DNA from: Pedobacter sp.
GTDB lineage: Bacteria > Bacteroidota > Bacteroidia > Sphingobacteriales > Sphingobacteriaceae
NCBI GenBank assembly: GCA_028287885.1
Contig: JAQBOT010000438.1
Coordinates: 1-13,265, forward strand
Direction: 5' to 3'
DNA length: 13,265 bases
The position numbers and the translations under genes are program-made. Under the pieces are notes generated by a model. The model was not told the DNA's origin. It ran no database searches and saw only the letters and a list, made by a program, of their open reading frames with translations. This document shows, one piece after another, positions 1 through 8,298 of the stretch. The stretch's first letter is position 1, and every line of letters starts with the position of its first letter.

Positions 1-527
1 GCAGGAACATTCTCTTTGACAACTGGCGTAGCTTTGTTCAACGCCGTTCCGAGGGCCGCGTTTGACCTCTCAATATTTGGAAGTTGCGCTACAATATACA
101 AGAAGATCAAACTTAATAAAACAGCAATTACAGGGTAGAGAATTTGTCTAAAGGGCTCGGTAGGCAGTTTCCGCCCTACAAACAATAGGTTTATACGGCT
201 TGCTTGAAGATGTTGTAAACCAGAGAGTTCGTTGTTAGGCAATACAAGCAGATCAGCACTTTCTTCAACTTCGGGATATTTGTAGTTTACAAATCGGCAA
301 ATATCATCCAAGCTTATCGCCCAATATCTTATGAAGATAGATAATAAGGAAAATGACAGGATAAACGTGGCTGCAATTCCGATAATGCCGAAAGGAAGAA
401 AGTGCTTGAGCAAGGCAGCAACTGCAATGGATATCGCCAAAGAAATTAATAGCACCTTAGCCAGGGAAAGTATCATCCAACGCCTTCGTAGCCTTTCCAA
501 CCAGTTTACTCCTACTGAACCACTCAT
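1..527 (-). CDS. DUF4175-like membrane protein, N-terminal part (runs off left edge)
   Basis: Reading the minus strand from the ATG at 527-525 gives an uninterrupted frame to base 1, about 175 residues, with no stop inside the window. The protein begins MSGSVGVNWLERLRRRW, followed by two hydrophobic helices (about residues 19-40 and 45-68), a soluble stretch containing YPEVEESADLL, and a third helix near residues 137-157 (YPVIAVLLSLIFLYIVAQL). Two N-terminal helices, a short cytosolic loop with a YPE-type motif and a third helix resemble DUF4175-type proteins, which are long inner-membrane proteins with a large coiled region after the third helix. That remainder is outside the window. The ATG overlaps the stop of the BatA-like gene as ATGA, so the gene is translationally coupled as the fourth member of the MoxR operon. 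The frame is certain; the family name is from memory of similar operons and is moderate. Confidence 0.7.
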   Translation of the reverse strand, partial: MSGSVGVNWLERLRRRWMILSLAKVLLISLAISIAVAALLKHFLPFGIIGIAATFILSFSLLSIFIRYWAISLDDICRFVNYKYPEVEESADLLVLPNNELSGLQHLQASRINLLFVGRKLPTEPFRQILYPVIAVLLSLIFLYIVAQLPNIERSNAALGTALNKATPVVKENVP

Positions 528-1966
528 ATTACTTGAACATTTTTTCTATAGGAAATCCATCTTTCCAGGATCAATAAAAGGAAAACCAGCCACCATAACC
601 AAGATGACAGACTCTGTTGCACAGACCTTGTCTGTTCAGCTTTAAAGTTATTCTTAGTAACGAGAGGCTGCAATGAATTGACGGCATTTAAGGATCGTTG
701 ATCTTGCTGAAAGGCATAATCTGCCGCTGCCGGAGGTAATATGAGCGGTGTTAAAAACAACACCATTCCGTTTGTCCAAGCCAGATTGTTCCAATCGGGC
801 CTGAACCTGCTATAAAACTTATACCGTTTTATCCCTGCATTGGTTTCAAGTGACAACAGCGGCATTCCCGCTGCATCAATCCATATATTTTGATCTGGCA
901 GCGTAGTGATTTCTGTTCTCTTATATAGTTCTGAATTTTCCAGCGCTGTTCCCAGTTCATCCTGAATCGTGGAGTTTACTTTCTGGACCTTAGTTCCAGC
1001 ATATTGAAATATCATGGTCTCCTTTGAAAGCACGTTCATTTCTGAAGACAATGGCTGTTGATCTGATAGCCAGAAAAGTAGCTTTGCCTGTTTACTAATT
1101 TGTTTTGGAGAATTGATGTTTTGTACTTGAATTTTACGGTTTGTATAGTCACGCAACGCAAGGACCGCGGCTTTAATAAAACCAGCATCTAACGATACGT
1201 TACGCTGGTAAATTTGTATCAGGATGTTGGCCGTATCCACTTGCATCAACGCAGTATCTTTTGTTTTAGATTCTGCACTGGTAAAATAGGTCCCAGCTGA
1301 ACTTGAATGTGCAACAATCTTCTTAAACACCTGATTGTTTGTTTGATATGTATTAGATACCCAGGAAGTTTCTGTGCTGTCATTAGGCAGAAAGACCCAA
1401 ATTACATCCAGGTTTAAAGTTGGCAGTTGACCATCGAACCTGGATAATCGGTTGTCTGTATAGAGGTATAGTTTTCTAATTTGCCCCTGCTCGCTGTCCA
1501 ATTGTTTAAGCAGCGAATAGTAAGATAAGGCTGGATTAGCTGATCTAGAGAAAGTCGTCATAGTATCCTTCAGAACCAGCTTTGCAAAGTTCACATCGAA
1601 GTCGTGTACCTCATAGCCCTTTACAATCAAAGAATCCAGTTGCTTTCTGTTGGATCGCCAGAGCTTTTTGAAGTTTGCTTTCTCTACCAATATCCAACCT
1701 GCCTGTGCCTGGTTGGCGAGTTTCTTATGGTACGCCGGTTCGGCAAGCAAAAAAGCAATGAGTCCAATCAACAAACTTCGAAGCAACAGTAAGGGCCAAT
1801 CTGTAATTCTAAAACTTGTTGACCTCTGGTTTGAGGCTGCACCGAGGAAAGTGATGCTGCCTACTTTCAATGTTTTCCCCGACTTTATATTCCATAAGTG
1901 TATCAGAATCGGCATAAGGACACCAATTGCAGCGAATAAACCGAGGGGATATAATAGTTGCAACAT
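524..1966 (-). CDS. BatA-domain inner-membrane protein
   Basis: 480 residues. The N-terminus carries the BatA_N signature: a first helix (residues 3-24, ending PILIHLW), a short basic loop (NIKSGKTLKVGSITFL), then a second helix (about 58-79, LLLLRSLLIGLIAFLLAEPAY). A long soluble middle region follows, then a hydrophobic stretch near residue 400 and a C-terminal helix (SSWLWWLVFLLLILERWI) with a short basic tail. I see no DxSxS MIDAS motif in the middle region, so this is the BatA_N architecture without an obvious von Willebrand A domain; the middle could still have a degenerate fold. Its start follows the DUF58 stop after a single base, and its stop overlaps the next ATG. In the Bat/MoxR literature such proteins anchor the system in the inner membrane. 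The exact function in this organism is unknown. Confidence 0.88.
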   Translation of the reverse strand: MLQLLYPLGLFAAIGVLMPILIHLWNIKSGKTLKVGSITFLGAASNQRSTSFRITDWPLLLLRSLLIGLIAFLLAEPAYHKKLANQAQAGWILVEKANFKKLWRSNRKQLDSLIVKGYEVHDFDVNFAKLVLKDTMTTFSRSANPALSYYSLLKQLDSEQGQIRKLYLYTDNRLSRFDGQLPTLNLDVIWVFLPNDSTETSWVSNTYQTNNQVFKKIVAHSSSAGTYFTSAESKTKDTALMQVDTANILIQIYQRNVSLDAGFIKAAVLALRDYTNRKIQVQNINSPKQISKQAKLLFWLSDQQPLSSEMNVLSKETMIFQYAGTKVQKVNSTIQDELGTALENSELYKRTEITTLPDQNIWIDAAGMPLLSLETNAGIKRYKFYSRFRPDWNNLAWTNGMVLFLTPLILPPAAADYAFQQDQRSLNAVNSLQPLVTKNNFKAEQTRSVQQSLSSWLWWLVFLLLILERWISYRKNVQVI

Positions 1967-1967
1967 G

Positions 1968-2855
1968 TTATACTTTTAACTTTTTTCTTTGGTTTAGAAA
2001 ATCCCGGATCGCCTGATCTAAAGGTTCGTCTGTACACAACATCCGGTAGTAAATACCCTTGTTTAAGGCTTGAATTTTTACTTTCTCGAGGTAAGTATTT
2101 AAGCTGTCCAGGTAAATTTTCCTGATTGCGGTCTGGTCGATCTGTACAGTTTCACCTGTTTCCAGGTCTTCAAAATTCGTATAGCCCTTGAAGTTGAGTT
2201 CAAGTTCATTTCTTGACATCAGGTGAAACACAACGACCTCGTGTTTTACGGAAGTCGCAACATTCAGCATCTCGAATATTTCATCCGCCGTTTGGTAGAA
2301 GTCGCTGATGAAAATAGTAAGTTCCTTTTGATTGCTGCCCCTGTACAGTTGTTTATACACCGTTGAGCTGGTGAACTTGCCTTCGGGCTTGATCTGTTCC
2401 AATTGGAAAAACAAGCGCGATAAATGCTGAAAGTCTTGTTTAACAGGTAACGCAATAACTTCGTTCTCCATAAAGATGTTAAGACCAATTGCGTCGCCCT
2501 GCAGATTTGCAAGGTAAGCCAGTGAGGCTGCAAGATAGCGGGCATAGTCGATCTTTGAATAATTACCATCCTGGTGGTTCATGGAAGCACTAGCATCAAG
2601 CACCAGCCGAATGGCGATGTTCGTTTCTACTTCCGATTCCCGGATGTAATATCGATCAGAACGTGCAAACATTTTCCAGTCGAGCAAGCGCAGATCATCT
2701 CCCGGCTGGTAACTTCTGTACTGACTAAATTCCATTCCCGGCCCCTTAACAGCGCTTTTATTGATTCCATGCATGAAACCTTCAATCGTAGTTTTTGCTG
2801 CGAGTGAAAGATCTTTTATGGCGATCATTATTTTTGGGTCCAGGAGTTTGCTCAT
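1968..2855 (-). CDS. DUF58 protein with MIDAS motif (MoxR partner)
   Basis: 295 residues, with no membrane segment. Residues 38-66 hold the DUF58 hallmark: GPGMEFSQYR, then YQPGDDLRLLDWK and MFAR. Next comes a von Willebrand A-like core that begins VLDASASM; D87, S89 and S91 form a DxSxS metal-ion-dependent adhesion site. The C-terminal third contains FISDFYQ and VVVFHLMSRNELEL, as expected for the later strands of a vWA fold. DUF58 proteins are almost always encoded next to a MoxR ATPase and are thought to be adaptors or clients linking the ATPase to its target. The start ATG at 2855 overlaps the MoxR stop (ATGA), and the stop lies one base before the BatA-like start, indicating one transcript with coupled translation. 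Family assignment is strong; the cellular process is not known. Confidence 0.92.
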   Translation of the reverse strand: MSKLLDPKIMIAIKDLSLAAKTTIEGFMHGINKSAVKGPGMEFSQYRSYQPGDDLRLLDWKMFARSDRYYIRESEVETNIAIRLVLDASASMNHQDGNYSKIDYARYLAASLAYLANLQGDAIGLNIFMENEVIALPVKQDFQHLSRLFFQLEQIKPEGKFTSSTVYKQLYRGSNQKELTIFISDFYQTADEIFEMLNVATSVKHEVVVFHLMSRNELELNFKGYTNFEDLETGETVQIDQTAIRKIYLDSLNTYLEKVKIQALNKGIYYRMLCTDEPLDQAIRDFLNQRKKLKV

Positions 2856-3847
2856 TTCCAGCTTGGTCTTTCCACAACTTTGATTAACTCTTGGGTAACA
2901 CGATCGGAAGTTACCTGTTCAGCTTCAGCTTTGAAGTTCATTAGGATCCGGTGCCGCAATACTGGATAAGCCATAGTTTGGATATCTTCAGGAATTACCG
3001 CATACCTACCATGGAATAAGGCACGTGCTTTTGATGTGAGGATTAAAGCTTGTCCGGCCCTAGGTCCTGCCCCCCATCTTACCCATTCCTTAACATAACT
3101 ATAAGCGGTTGTCTCTGGCCGGGTTGCCCGAATCAGTTCACTTACGTAGGACACCATATCGTCGCTAATGCTTACTTCACGAACAAGTGCCTGTAATTGT
3201 ATAATGTCTTCGGCTCCGATGACCGCCTCTACCTTGTTCTTTTTGGTTCCGGTTGTACTTTTTAATACAGCGATCTCCTCCTCAGCGGATGGATAACCAA
3301 TTTTGACATACAGAAGAAAGCGGTCAAGCTGTGCTTCAGGAAGTGGGTAGGTTCCGGCCTGCTCTATTGGGTTCTGTGTGGCCAGGATAAAAAAGGGCTT
3401 GTCTAGGGGATATGTTTGTCCGCCATACGTAACCTCAAATTCCTGCATGGCTTCCAATAAGGCTGACTGCGTTTTTGGAGGTGTTCTGTTGATTTCATCA
3501 GCAAGAATGATATTTGCAAATATTGGCCCTTTGTTGAACTTAAAAAAGCGTTTACCGGTTACATGATCCTCTTCAAGAATTTCCGTACCCAGAATATCGG
3601 TCGGCATTAAATCCGGTGTAAACTGGATCCTACGGAAAGAAAGATGCAAAGCATCAGACATGGTCCGCACCATCAAAGTCTTTGCAAGGCCTGGAACCCC
3701 CTCCAGCAAACAATGGCCGCCGGCCATCAAGGCAATGAGCATCTCTTCAATAACTACATCCTGGCCAACGATTACTTTTTGTATTTCTTTTTTCAATAGT
3801 GATAGCTTCCTAACAAGCATTTCAACTTCATTCTCTGAAATTTCCAA
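2852..3847 (-). CDS. MoxR-family AAA+ ATPase
   Basis: 331 residues from this start. The P-loop is GVPGLAKT (residues 50-57), Walker B is IILADE (113-118) followed by INRTPPKTQSALLEAMQE, sensor 1 is in ATQNP (N159), and LDRF (R176) supplies the usual arginine. KVIVGQD before the P-loop is typical of MoxR. These cytosolic ATPases act as chaperone-like remodelers with vWA-domain partners, and DUF58 and BatA-like partners follow directly. The start is uncertain. The codon at 3847-3845 is TTG, with an in-frame TAA ten codons upstream and no in-frame ATG between. The first ATG is codon 10 (3820-3818), giving 322 residues and leaving only about 14 residues before KVIVGQ. The TTG form has the more usual N-terminal length, but TTG starts are uncommon in this phylum. 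The gene is first in the operon and divergent from the DUF4159 gene. Confidence 0.93.
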   Translation of the reverse strand: MEISENEVEMLVRKLSLLKKEIQKVIVGQDVVIEEMLIALMAGGHCLLEGVPGLAKTLMVRTMSDALHLSFRRIQFTPDLMPTDILGTEILEEDHVTGKRFFKFNKGPIFANIILADEINRTPPKTQSALLEAMQEFEVTYGGQTYPLDKPFFILATQNPIEQAGTYPLPEAQLDRFLLYVKIGYPSAEEEIAVLKSTTGTKKNKVEAVIGAEDIIQLQALVREVSISDDMVSYVSELIRATRPETTAYSYVKEWVRWGAGPRAGQALILTSKARALFHGRYAVIPEDIQTMAYPVLRHRILMNFKAEAEQVTSDRVTQELIKVVERPSWK

Positions 3848-3942
3848 TATAAAAGATATGTTTTGTGGTGAAACTTAGTTTTACGTCCTCAATATAGCGG
3901 CTTATACCTACAAACAGTATAAATCCAGCGATAATATCAAGA

Positions 3943-3968
3943 AAATTACACTAAGGATAGTGTAATTT
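3943..3968. promoter_or_regulatory. Perfect 11-bp inverted repeat between divergent genes (candidate operator)
   Basis: AAATTACACTA (3943-3953) and TAGTGTAATTT (3958-3968) are exact reverse complements around the 4-base spacer AGGA. The dyad lies in the 157-bp gap between the MoxR operon and the DUF4159 gene, where no transcript should end, so an operator shared by both promoters is more likely than a terminator. The right arm continues into TTGTACA. On the minus strand this reads TGTACAAATTACACTAT, which differs at one base from a motif at 12598-12614. No regulator gene is adjacent. The repeat is directly visible; the operator role is inferred. Confidence 0.5.
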
Positions 3969-4004
3969 GTACAATGTTGAAGAATTATCGAGTATTTTAG
4001 GGCA

Positions 4005-4634
4005 ATGTTAAAGAATAAATTTGCCTTTGCACGATTAAAATACAGTTCTGGCGACTGGGATACCGACCAGCGCATGCCAGCTAATATTTTGAACTCCTTA
4101 TTAGAATATACCACCATCCCCCTGGATCCGCAGGAAAAGGTAATTGATCTAAACACAAATGAGGTGTTTAACTATCCGTTCTGTTATTTAAGTGGTCATA
4201 AGCTTGTGCAGTTTAACAAGCAAGAAGCATCGAATTTTAAAAAATACGTAGAGAATGGAGGCTTTATCTTTGTTGATGATTGCAATCACGACATTGATGG
4301 ATTATTTGCAAAATCGTTTGAGACCGAAATGACAAGAATTTTCGGACCACAGGCGTTGAAAAAGATTACAAATACACATCCTATATATAACTCATTTTTT
4401 AAGTTTGAAAAAGGTCCGCCCACAACATCATTTGAATTGAATGGCTGGGGAGATGACCTGGTTCATGAATATCTGAAAGCAATCCAATTTGAGGGCCGTA
4501 TTGGCGTCTTGTACAGCAATAAGGATTATGGCTGTGAGTGGGACTACGATTTCAGAAACAAACGTTTTCTGGCGGAAGATAACACCAAGTTTGCCGTAAA
4601 CATTATCTTGTATGCCCTAGGTATAAACATTTAA
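4005..4634 (+). CDS. DUF4159 domain protein
   Basis: 209 residues, with no signal peptide or membrane helix. The N-terminal FAFARLKYSSGDWDTD and the later GGFIFVDDCNHDIDGLF are the two conserved blocks of DUF4159, a domain with a glutamine-amidotransferase-like Rossmann fold usually found near MoxR/BatA genes. The rest includes MTRIFG, which resembles the segment around the family's core, and a C-terminal NIILYALGI strand/helix. About 200 residues is the size of a stand-alone domain; many other DUF4159 proteins are longer with an N-terminal signal peptide. It is transcribed away from the MoxR operon across a 157-bp gap containing a strong inverted repeat, which suggests shared control. The ATG at 4005 was chosen because the conserved block starts within six residues. 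The biochemical role of the domain is unknown. Confidence 0.85.
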   Translation: MLKNKFAFARLKYSSGDWDTDQRMPANILNSLLEYTTIPLDPQEKVIDLNTNEVFNYPFCYLSGHKLVQFNKQEASNFKKYVENGGFIFVDDCNHDIDGLFAKSFETEMTRIFGPQALKKITNTHPIYNSFFKFEKGPPTTSFELNGWGDDLVHEYLKAIQFEGRIGVLYSNKDYGCEWDYDFRNKRFLAEDNTKFAVNIILYALGINI

Positions 4635-4698
4635 ACAGTTCTTGCCTGGGTTCATATGGATTGAGGGCCCTTCTTTAAACATTTAGTGCTTTTCTCTT

Positions 4699-4754
4699 AC
4701 TACCATCTGTTTCTCCCTACACTACTATCTGCATCTCATTATACTATTATATAG
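4699..4754. repeat. Imperfect 22-nt tandem repeat, about 2.5 copies
   Basis: Starting at 4699, ACTACCATCTG and TTTCTC are followed 22 bases later by ACTACTATCTG and CATCTC at 4721, and a third, degenerate copy starts ACTATTATA at 4743. The period of 22 bases is about two helical turns, which would put each copy on the same DNA face. It sits roughly 400 bp before the SusC-like start. It could be a direct-repeat regulator site or simply drifted low-complexity DNA. Confidence 0.4.
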
Positions 4755-5060
4755 ATATAGAGCTTTGACCTGTTCAAGTTATCACTTTGGCAAAAGAGAT
4801 TGTCAAATAGTTGAACGAAAAAATGTGAATGCAATAGCCCTCTAATCTTTCGACGATCTTTGTATAGCTAAAGAGTACTGAATCGATAACATACACGGCA
4901 TACTTCAAGCCACAATATTGTATTAAATGGAATTCCAATCGAAACAGCTGGGATTTAAACATAGAATTACGATAAAACCAAAATCTTAATTATAAACATC
5001 CGTTTTGTACTGCTTTTTCCTCCTTATTTTCGGACTAATATGCGATTTTACTCCTAAATC

Positions 5061-5092
5061 TTGCAGTTGAATACATTTTTTTAGTACTTTAC
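5061..5092 (+). promoter_or_regulatory. Weak promoter candidate for the SusC/SusD operon
   Basis: TTG at 5061-5063 and TACTTTAC at 5085-5092 are 21 bases apart, which fits the Bacteroidota arrangement TTG-N17/23-TAnnTTTG. The -7 box matches only four of six fixed positions. It would give a 5' leader of about 20 bases. No better match was found by eye in this intergenic region. Confidence 0.22.
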
Positions 5093-5118
5093 CCCCATCA
5101 GCTAATTGATTTGTACTT

Positions 5119-8100
5119 ATGGATAAAAAATTACTAAGAATTCTGACGATTTTGACTTTTTTAAGCTCTTTAGCTTACGGTCAAACCAGAACAATTTCGG
5201 GGAAAGTAATCGGGAAAGATGACGGACTCCCTTTACCGGGGGTTAGCATTAGAGTTGTAGGTGCTCAAACAGGGACACAGACGGGATCGGATGGTAGTTA
5301 TACCATCAAAGTTGCTCCTGGAAAATCGCTGTCTTTTAGTTCTCTCGGTTATGACTCCAAAACGATGACACCAAGTTCAACCCAACTTGATGTCGTACTT
5401 TCAGGATCATCAAATGTGTTAAATGATGTTGTTGTAGTTGGTTATGGCACCCAGCTACGAAGAGACAACATTGGAAGTACCGGATCAATAAAAGGAACCG
5501 AACTTGCCACACAGCCCGTTCAAAACATTCAGCAATCTTTAGGCGGCCGAATTTCAGGTGCGCAGGTAAGCATTCCAAGCGGCTTACTAAATGCAACTCC
5601 TGTAATCCGGATAAGGGGTACAAATTCCATCTCGTATAACTCGCAGCCATTATATGTGGTAGATGGAGTTCCCGTTTACAGCGGAAATGAGAATGGTGGT
5701 ACTGCGGCATCGGCCAGTCCGCTAAGCAGCATCAATCCAGAAGACGTGGAAAGTGTAGACATTGCCAAGGATGCAGCTGCTACAGCGATTTACGGTAGTC
5801 GCGCTGCAAACGGCGTTGTATTCATCACAACGAAGAAAGGTAAAAAAGGCAAAGCAGTTGTTTCTTTGGATAGCTGGACCGGTATAAGCAAGAACTTCAA
5901 TCTGCCGCAAATGCTTAATGCTACTCAGTATACCGACATCAAAAATGAAGGTTTAAGGAATTCGGGTACGTATAACGATAATACAGCTACTCCGGCAGCA
6001 AACCTTTTCTATTCTACGTATAACGATGCAAGCGGTAATTTGGTGAACACGAATTGGTTGGATTACATTTACAGAACGGGTACCTCGTACAATACTTCGG
6101 CAAGCGTTTCTGGAGCTAATGACTTCACAAATTACTATTTATCTGCCAATTGGACTAGTCAACAAGGTTTACTTGTTGGAAACGACTTCAAGAGGAAAGG
6201 ATTGTTGGCGAACATCGATCACAAAGTAAGTAAATATGTGACTGTTGGGGCTAAAATAAGCTATTCTAACTCTCAAAACTATGCAGCGACTGGTTCAGGC
6301 TCGGCGGGTACTGACGCATTCAGCATTACTGGTTTGGGTCGGATTGGTTTGGTTCTTCCGCCGAACGTAAGCCCGTACAACGCCAATGGCACGTACAACA
6401 TGAATGGAAACACCTTGGGCATTGGTGCCAACAAGGGAATCGGCATTGGTTATTACAACATTATGCCACTTCTTGACTTGAACAGATCAAATAACGAGCT
6501 TAATCAGATTAACTCGAATGTATACCTTTCAGTGAAGCCTCTCCCTGGATTAACGCTGAAAACGCAGTATGGTATTGATTACTTGTTTAGAGACATTGAC
6601 GTTTACCAAAACCCGCTTCAAGGCGATGGTAGTCCGAACGCTTCTGCTACAAGTGCATTTGCAAAAAATAAGTCATGGGTTTGGGACAACACCCTACAGT
6701 ATGACCGGACATTTGGCGCACATAGCCTAAGCGTCTTGTTGGGTAATGAGCAAAATGCTTTGCTCACCAGGGGTTTTGGCATCAACAGAACAGTGATCTC
6801 AGATCCGGCCTTTGATGTGGTACAAGCTGGTTTTAGCACAAATAACCCATCGGGCATGCTTTATACTGATAGCTATATTGCTTCCTTCTTTGGTCGTTTA
6901 AATTATGATTTTAAAAAGAAATATTACCTAAGTGCAACGATCCGTCAGGATGAAGCTTCACAATTCGGAAACGACAACAAGAGAGGCTATTTCCCTGGAG
7001 GTGCAATTGCCTGGGAAGTGGCGCGTGAAGAATTCTGGAAAGCAATTAATGCCGATAAGATCTTTAGCAGCTTTAAGCTTAGAGCAAGTTATGGTAAAGT
7101 AGGAAACAATAGTTTAGGCGCCTACGACTCATATGGTTTGTACGCCAACGGATTATACAACGGTGCTGGAACCTTATATTTCAACCAGACGGGTAATCCG
7201 GGTTTGCAGTGGGAAAACATTAAAACACTAGATCTTGGTGCGAATCTTGGCTTTCTCAATAACCGTATTACGGTTGAAGCAACCTATTACAAGAAAAACA
7301 TAGACGACTTGATCTTGCAAGTTCCGGTAGCACCATCATCGGGCTTACCGAGCAGACCCTCTGTAAATATTGGATCTATGTTTAACCGTGGATTTGAATT
7401 TTTGATCAATGCGGATGCTGTTCATACCAGCAGTTTCTCTTGGGCACCCTCTTTTAACATCAGTTTCAACCACAATGAGGTTACCGCTCTTGCTGAAGGT
7501 GTAACGAGACTTACAACGGCCACATCAGGCAGTGAAACCACCAACATTACAGAAGTTGGTCATCCAATTGGAAACTTATACATCGTGCGCACGAATGGCG
7601 TTGATCCGGCAACAGGAAGACGTATTTTCCTTGATAAGTCTGGCAGAGAAGTTTTGTACCAAAACGTAATTCCAAGAATCAACGGCGTACCTACTGGTTT
7701 CCAATGGGAATACACAGACGGAACAAGAGCACCTGCAATCACTCAAAGTGCCGACGCGGTGAACTACAAGCAGACTGCACCGAAATTCTATGGTGGTTTT
7801 AGTAACACATTTACCTTTAAAGGACTTGATTTAAACGTCTTATTGACATACCAGGCTGGCGGTTCAACTTATTATGGTACCAACGCAGGATTACGTGATC
7901 AACGTTTCTGGAATAACTCGGTTGATATTCTCAACAGATGGACGACACCAGGGCAGATAACTGATATTCCGAAGGTATACCAAAATGACAACGTTTCTAA
8001 TGGTTCATCTATGCCAATTTCGGCGAATGTTTTTAGCAGTGATTTCATTAAAGTGAAGAGCTTAAGTTTCGGCTACACTTTACCTAAAACGTTTGTGAAT

Positions 8101-8286
8101 CAGCTTGGATTGGCAAACCTTCGATTTTACGTGAGTGGCTACAATCTGCTGACTTTCACGAAATATCCTGGTCCTGATCCGGAAGTTTCATCAAACGGAG
8201 CATCATCTAATACTGCTCAAGGTGTAGATCGCAATACCGCAGGTAACCAGAGGACGATGACTGCAGGGTTAAGTGTTAAGTTTTAA
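5119..8286 (+). CDS. SusC-like TonB-dependent outer-membrane transporter
   Basis: 1055 residues, normal for the family. A signal peptide (MDKKLLRILTILTFLSSLAYG) ends with a likely cleavage between G21 and Q22. Residues 24-95 form a carboxypeptidase-regulatory-like domain (TISGKVIGKDDGLPLPGVSI; GSDGSYTIKV). DVVVVGYGTQ near 103-112 is the SusC TonB-box-like segment. The plug follows, with PLYVVDGVP and INPEDVESVDIAKDAAATAI, then YGSRAANGVVFITTKKGK. The remainder is a 22-strand-type beta barrel ending in AGLSVKF, whose terminal phenylalanine is typical of outer-membrane barrels. With its SusD lipoprotein it would import a ligand (glycan fragment or peptide) across the outer membrane using TonB energy. 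There is no extra N-terminal STN domain, so signalling to an anti-sigma factor is unlikely, and no FecI/FecR genes are nearby. The ligand cannot be deduced. Confidence 0.96.
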   Translation: MDKKLLRILTILTFLSSLAYGQTRTISGKVIGKDDGLPLPGVSIRVVGAQTGTQTGSDGSYTIKVAPGKSLSFSSLGYDSKTMTPSSTQLDVVLSGSSNVLNDVVVVGYGTQLRRDNIGSTGSIKGTELATQPVQNIQQSLGGRISGAQVSIPSGLLNATPVIRIRGTNSISYNSQPLYVVDGVPVYSGNENGGTAASASPLSSINPEDVESVDIAKDAAATAIYGSRAANGVVFITTKKGKKGKAVVSLDSWTGISKNFNLPQMLNATQYTDIKNEGLRNSGTYNDNTATPAANLFYSTYNDASGNLVNTNWLDYIYRTGTSYNTSASVSGANDFTNYYLSANWTSQQGLLVGNDFKRKGLLANIDHKVSKYVTVGAKISYSNSQNYAATGSGSAGTDAFSITGLGRIGLVLPPNVSPYNANGTYNMNGNTLGIGANKGIGIGYYNIMPLLDLNRSNNELNQINSNVYLSVKPLPGLTLKTQYGIDYLFRDIDVYQNPLQGDGSPNASATSAFAKNKSWVWDNTLQYDRTFGAHSLSVLLGNEQNALLTRGFGINRTVISDPAFDVVQAGFSTNNPSGMLYTDSYIASFFGRLNYDFKKKYYLSATIRQDEASQFGNDNKRGYFPGGAIAWEVAREEFWKAINADKIFSSFKLRASYGKVGNNSLGAYDSYGLYANGLYNGAGTLYFNQTGNPGLQWENIKTLDLGANLGFLNNRITVEATYYKKNIDDLILQVPVAPSSGLPSRPSVNIGSMFNRGFEFLINADAVHTSSFSWAPSFNISFNHNEVTALAEGVTRLTTATSGSETTNITEVGHPIGNLYIVRTNGVDPATGRRIFLDKSGREVLYQNVIPRINGVPTGFQWEYTDGTRAPAITQSADAVNYKQTAPKFYGGFSNTFTFKGLDLNVLLTYQAGGSTYYGTNAGLRDQRFWNNSVDILNRWTTPGQITDIPKVYQNDNVSNGSSMPISANVFSSDFIKVKSLSFGYTLPKTFVNQLGLANLRFYVSGYNLLTFTKYPGPDPEVSSNGASSNTAQGVDRNTAGNQRTMTAGLSVKF

Positions 8287-8298
8287 CAAAAAAAGAAA

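Larger units (their letters stand above)
4635..5118. other. 484-bp gene-free region upstream of the SusC-like gene
   Basis: I find no convincing gene here. A 62-codon minus-strand frame at 4774-4962 has the AT-driven, phenylalanine- and tyrosine-rich composition of a chance frame and no recognisable motif. There is no clear terminator after the DUF4159 gene; the palindrome AGGGCCCT near 4666-4673 lacks a stem long enough to count. The region does contain a short tandem repeat at 4699-4754 and a weak promoter match just before 5119, both listed separately. It is likely the control region of the SusC/SusD operon. Confidence 0.6.

Noticed and set aside
331..645. Plus-strand open frame of 104 codons
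   Set aside because: It lies antisense across the ends of the BatA-like and DUF4175-like genes, whose minus-strand frames have clear domain and helix structure. Its product has no recognisable motif.
1650..1979. Plus-strand open frame of 109 codons
   Set aside because: It is antisense to the conserved N-terminal helices of the BatA-like protein; the hydrophobic-looking sequence is a shadow of that gene.
3943..3968. Rho-independent terminator
   Set aside because: The stem is AT-rich with no T-run, and both neighbouring genes start here rather than end here.
4774..4962. Minus-strand open frame of 62 codons
   Set aside because: Sequence bias follows AT-rich DNA, with no signal peptide, domain or conserved-looking context. 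It lies alone in the control region of the SusC/SusD operon.
5336..5710. Minus-strand open frame of 124 codons
   Set aside because: It is fully antisense to the conserved plug region of the SusC-like gene. Its His-, Leu- and Cys-rich product matches nothing recognisable.
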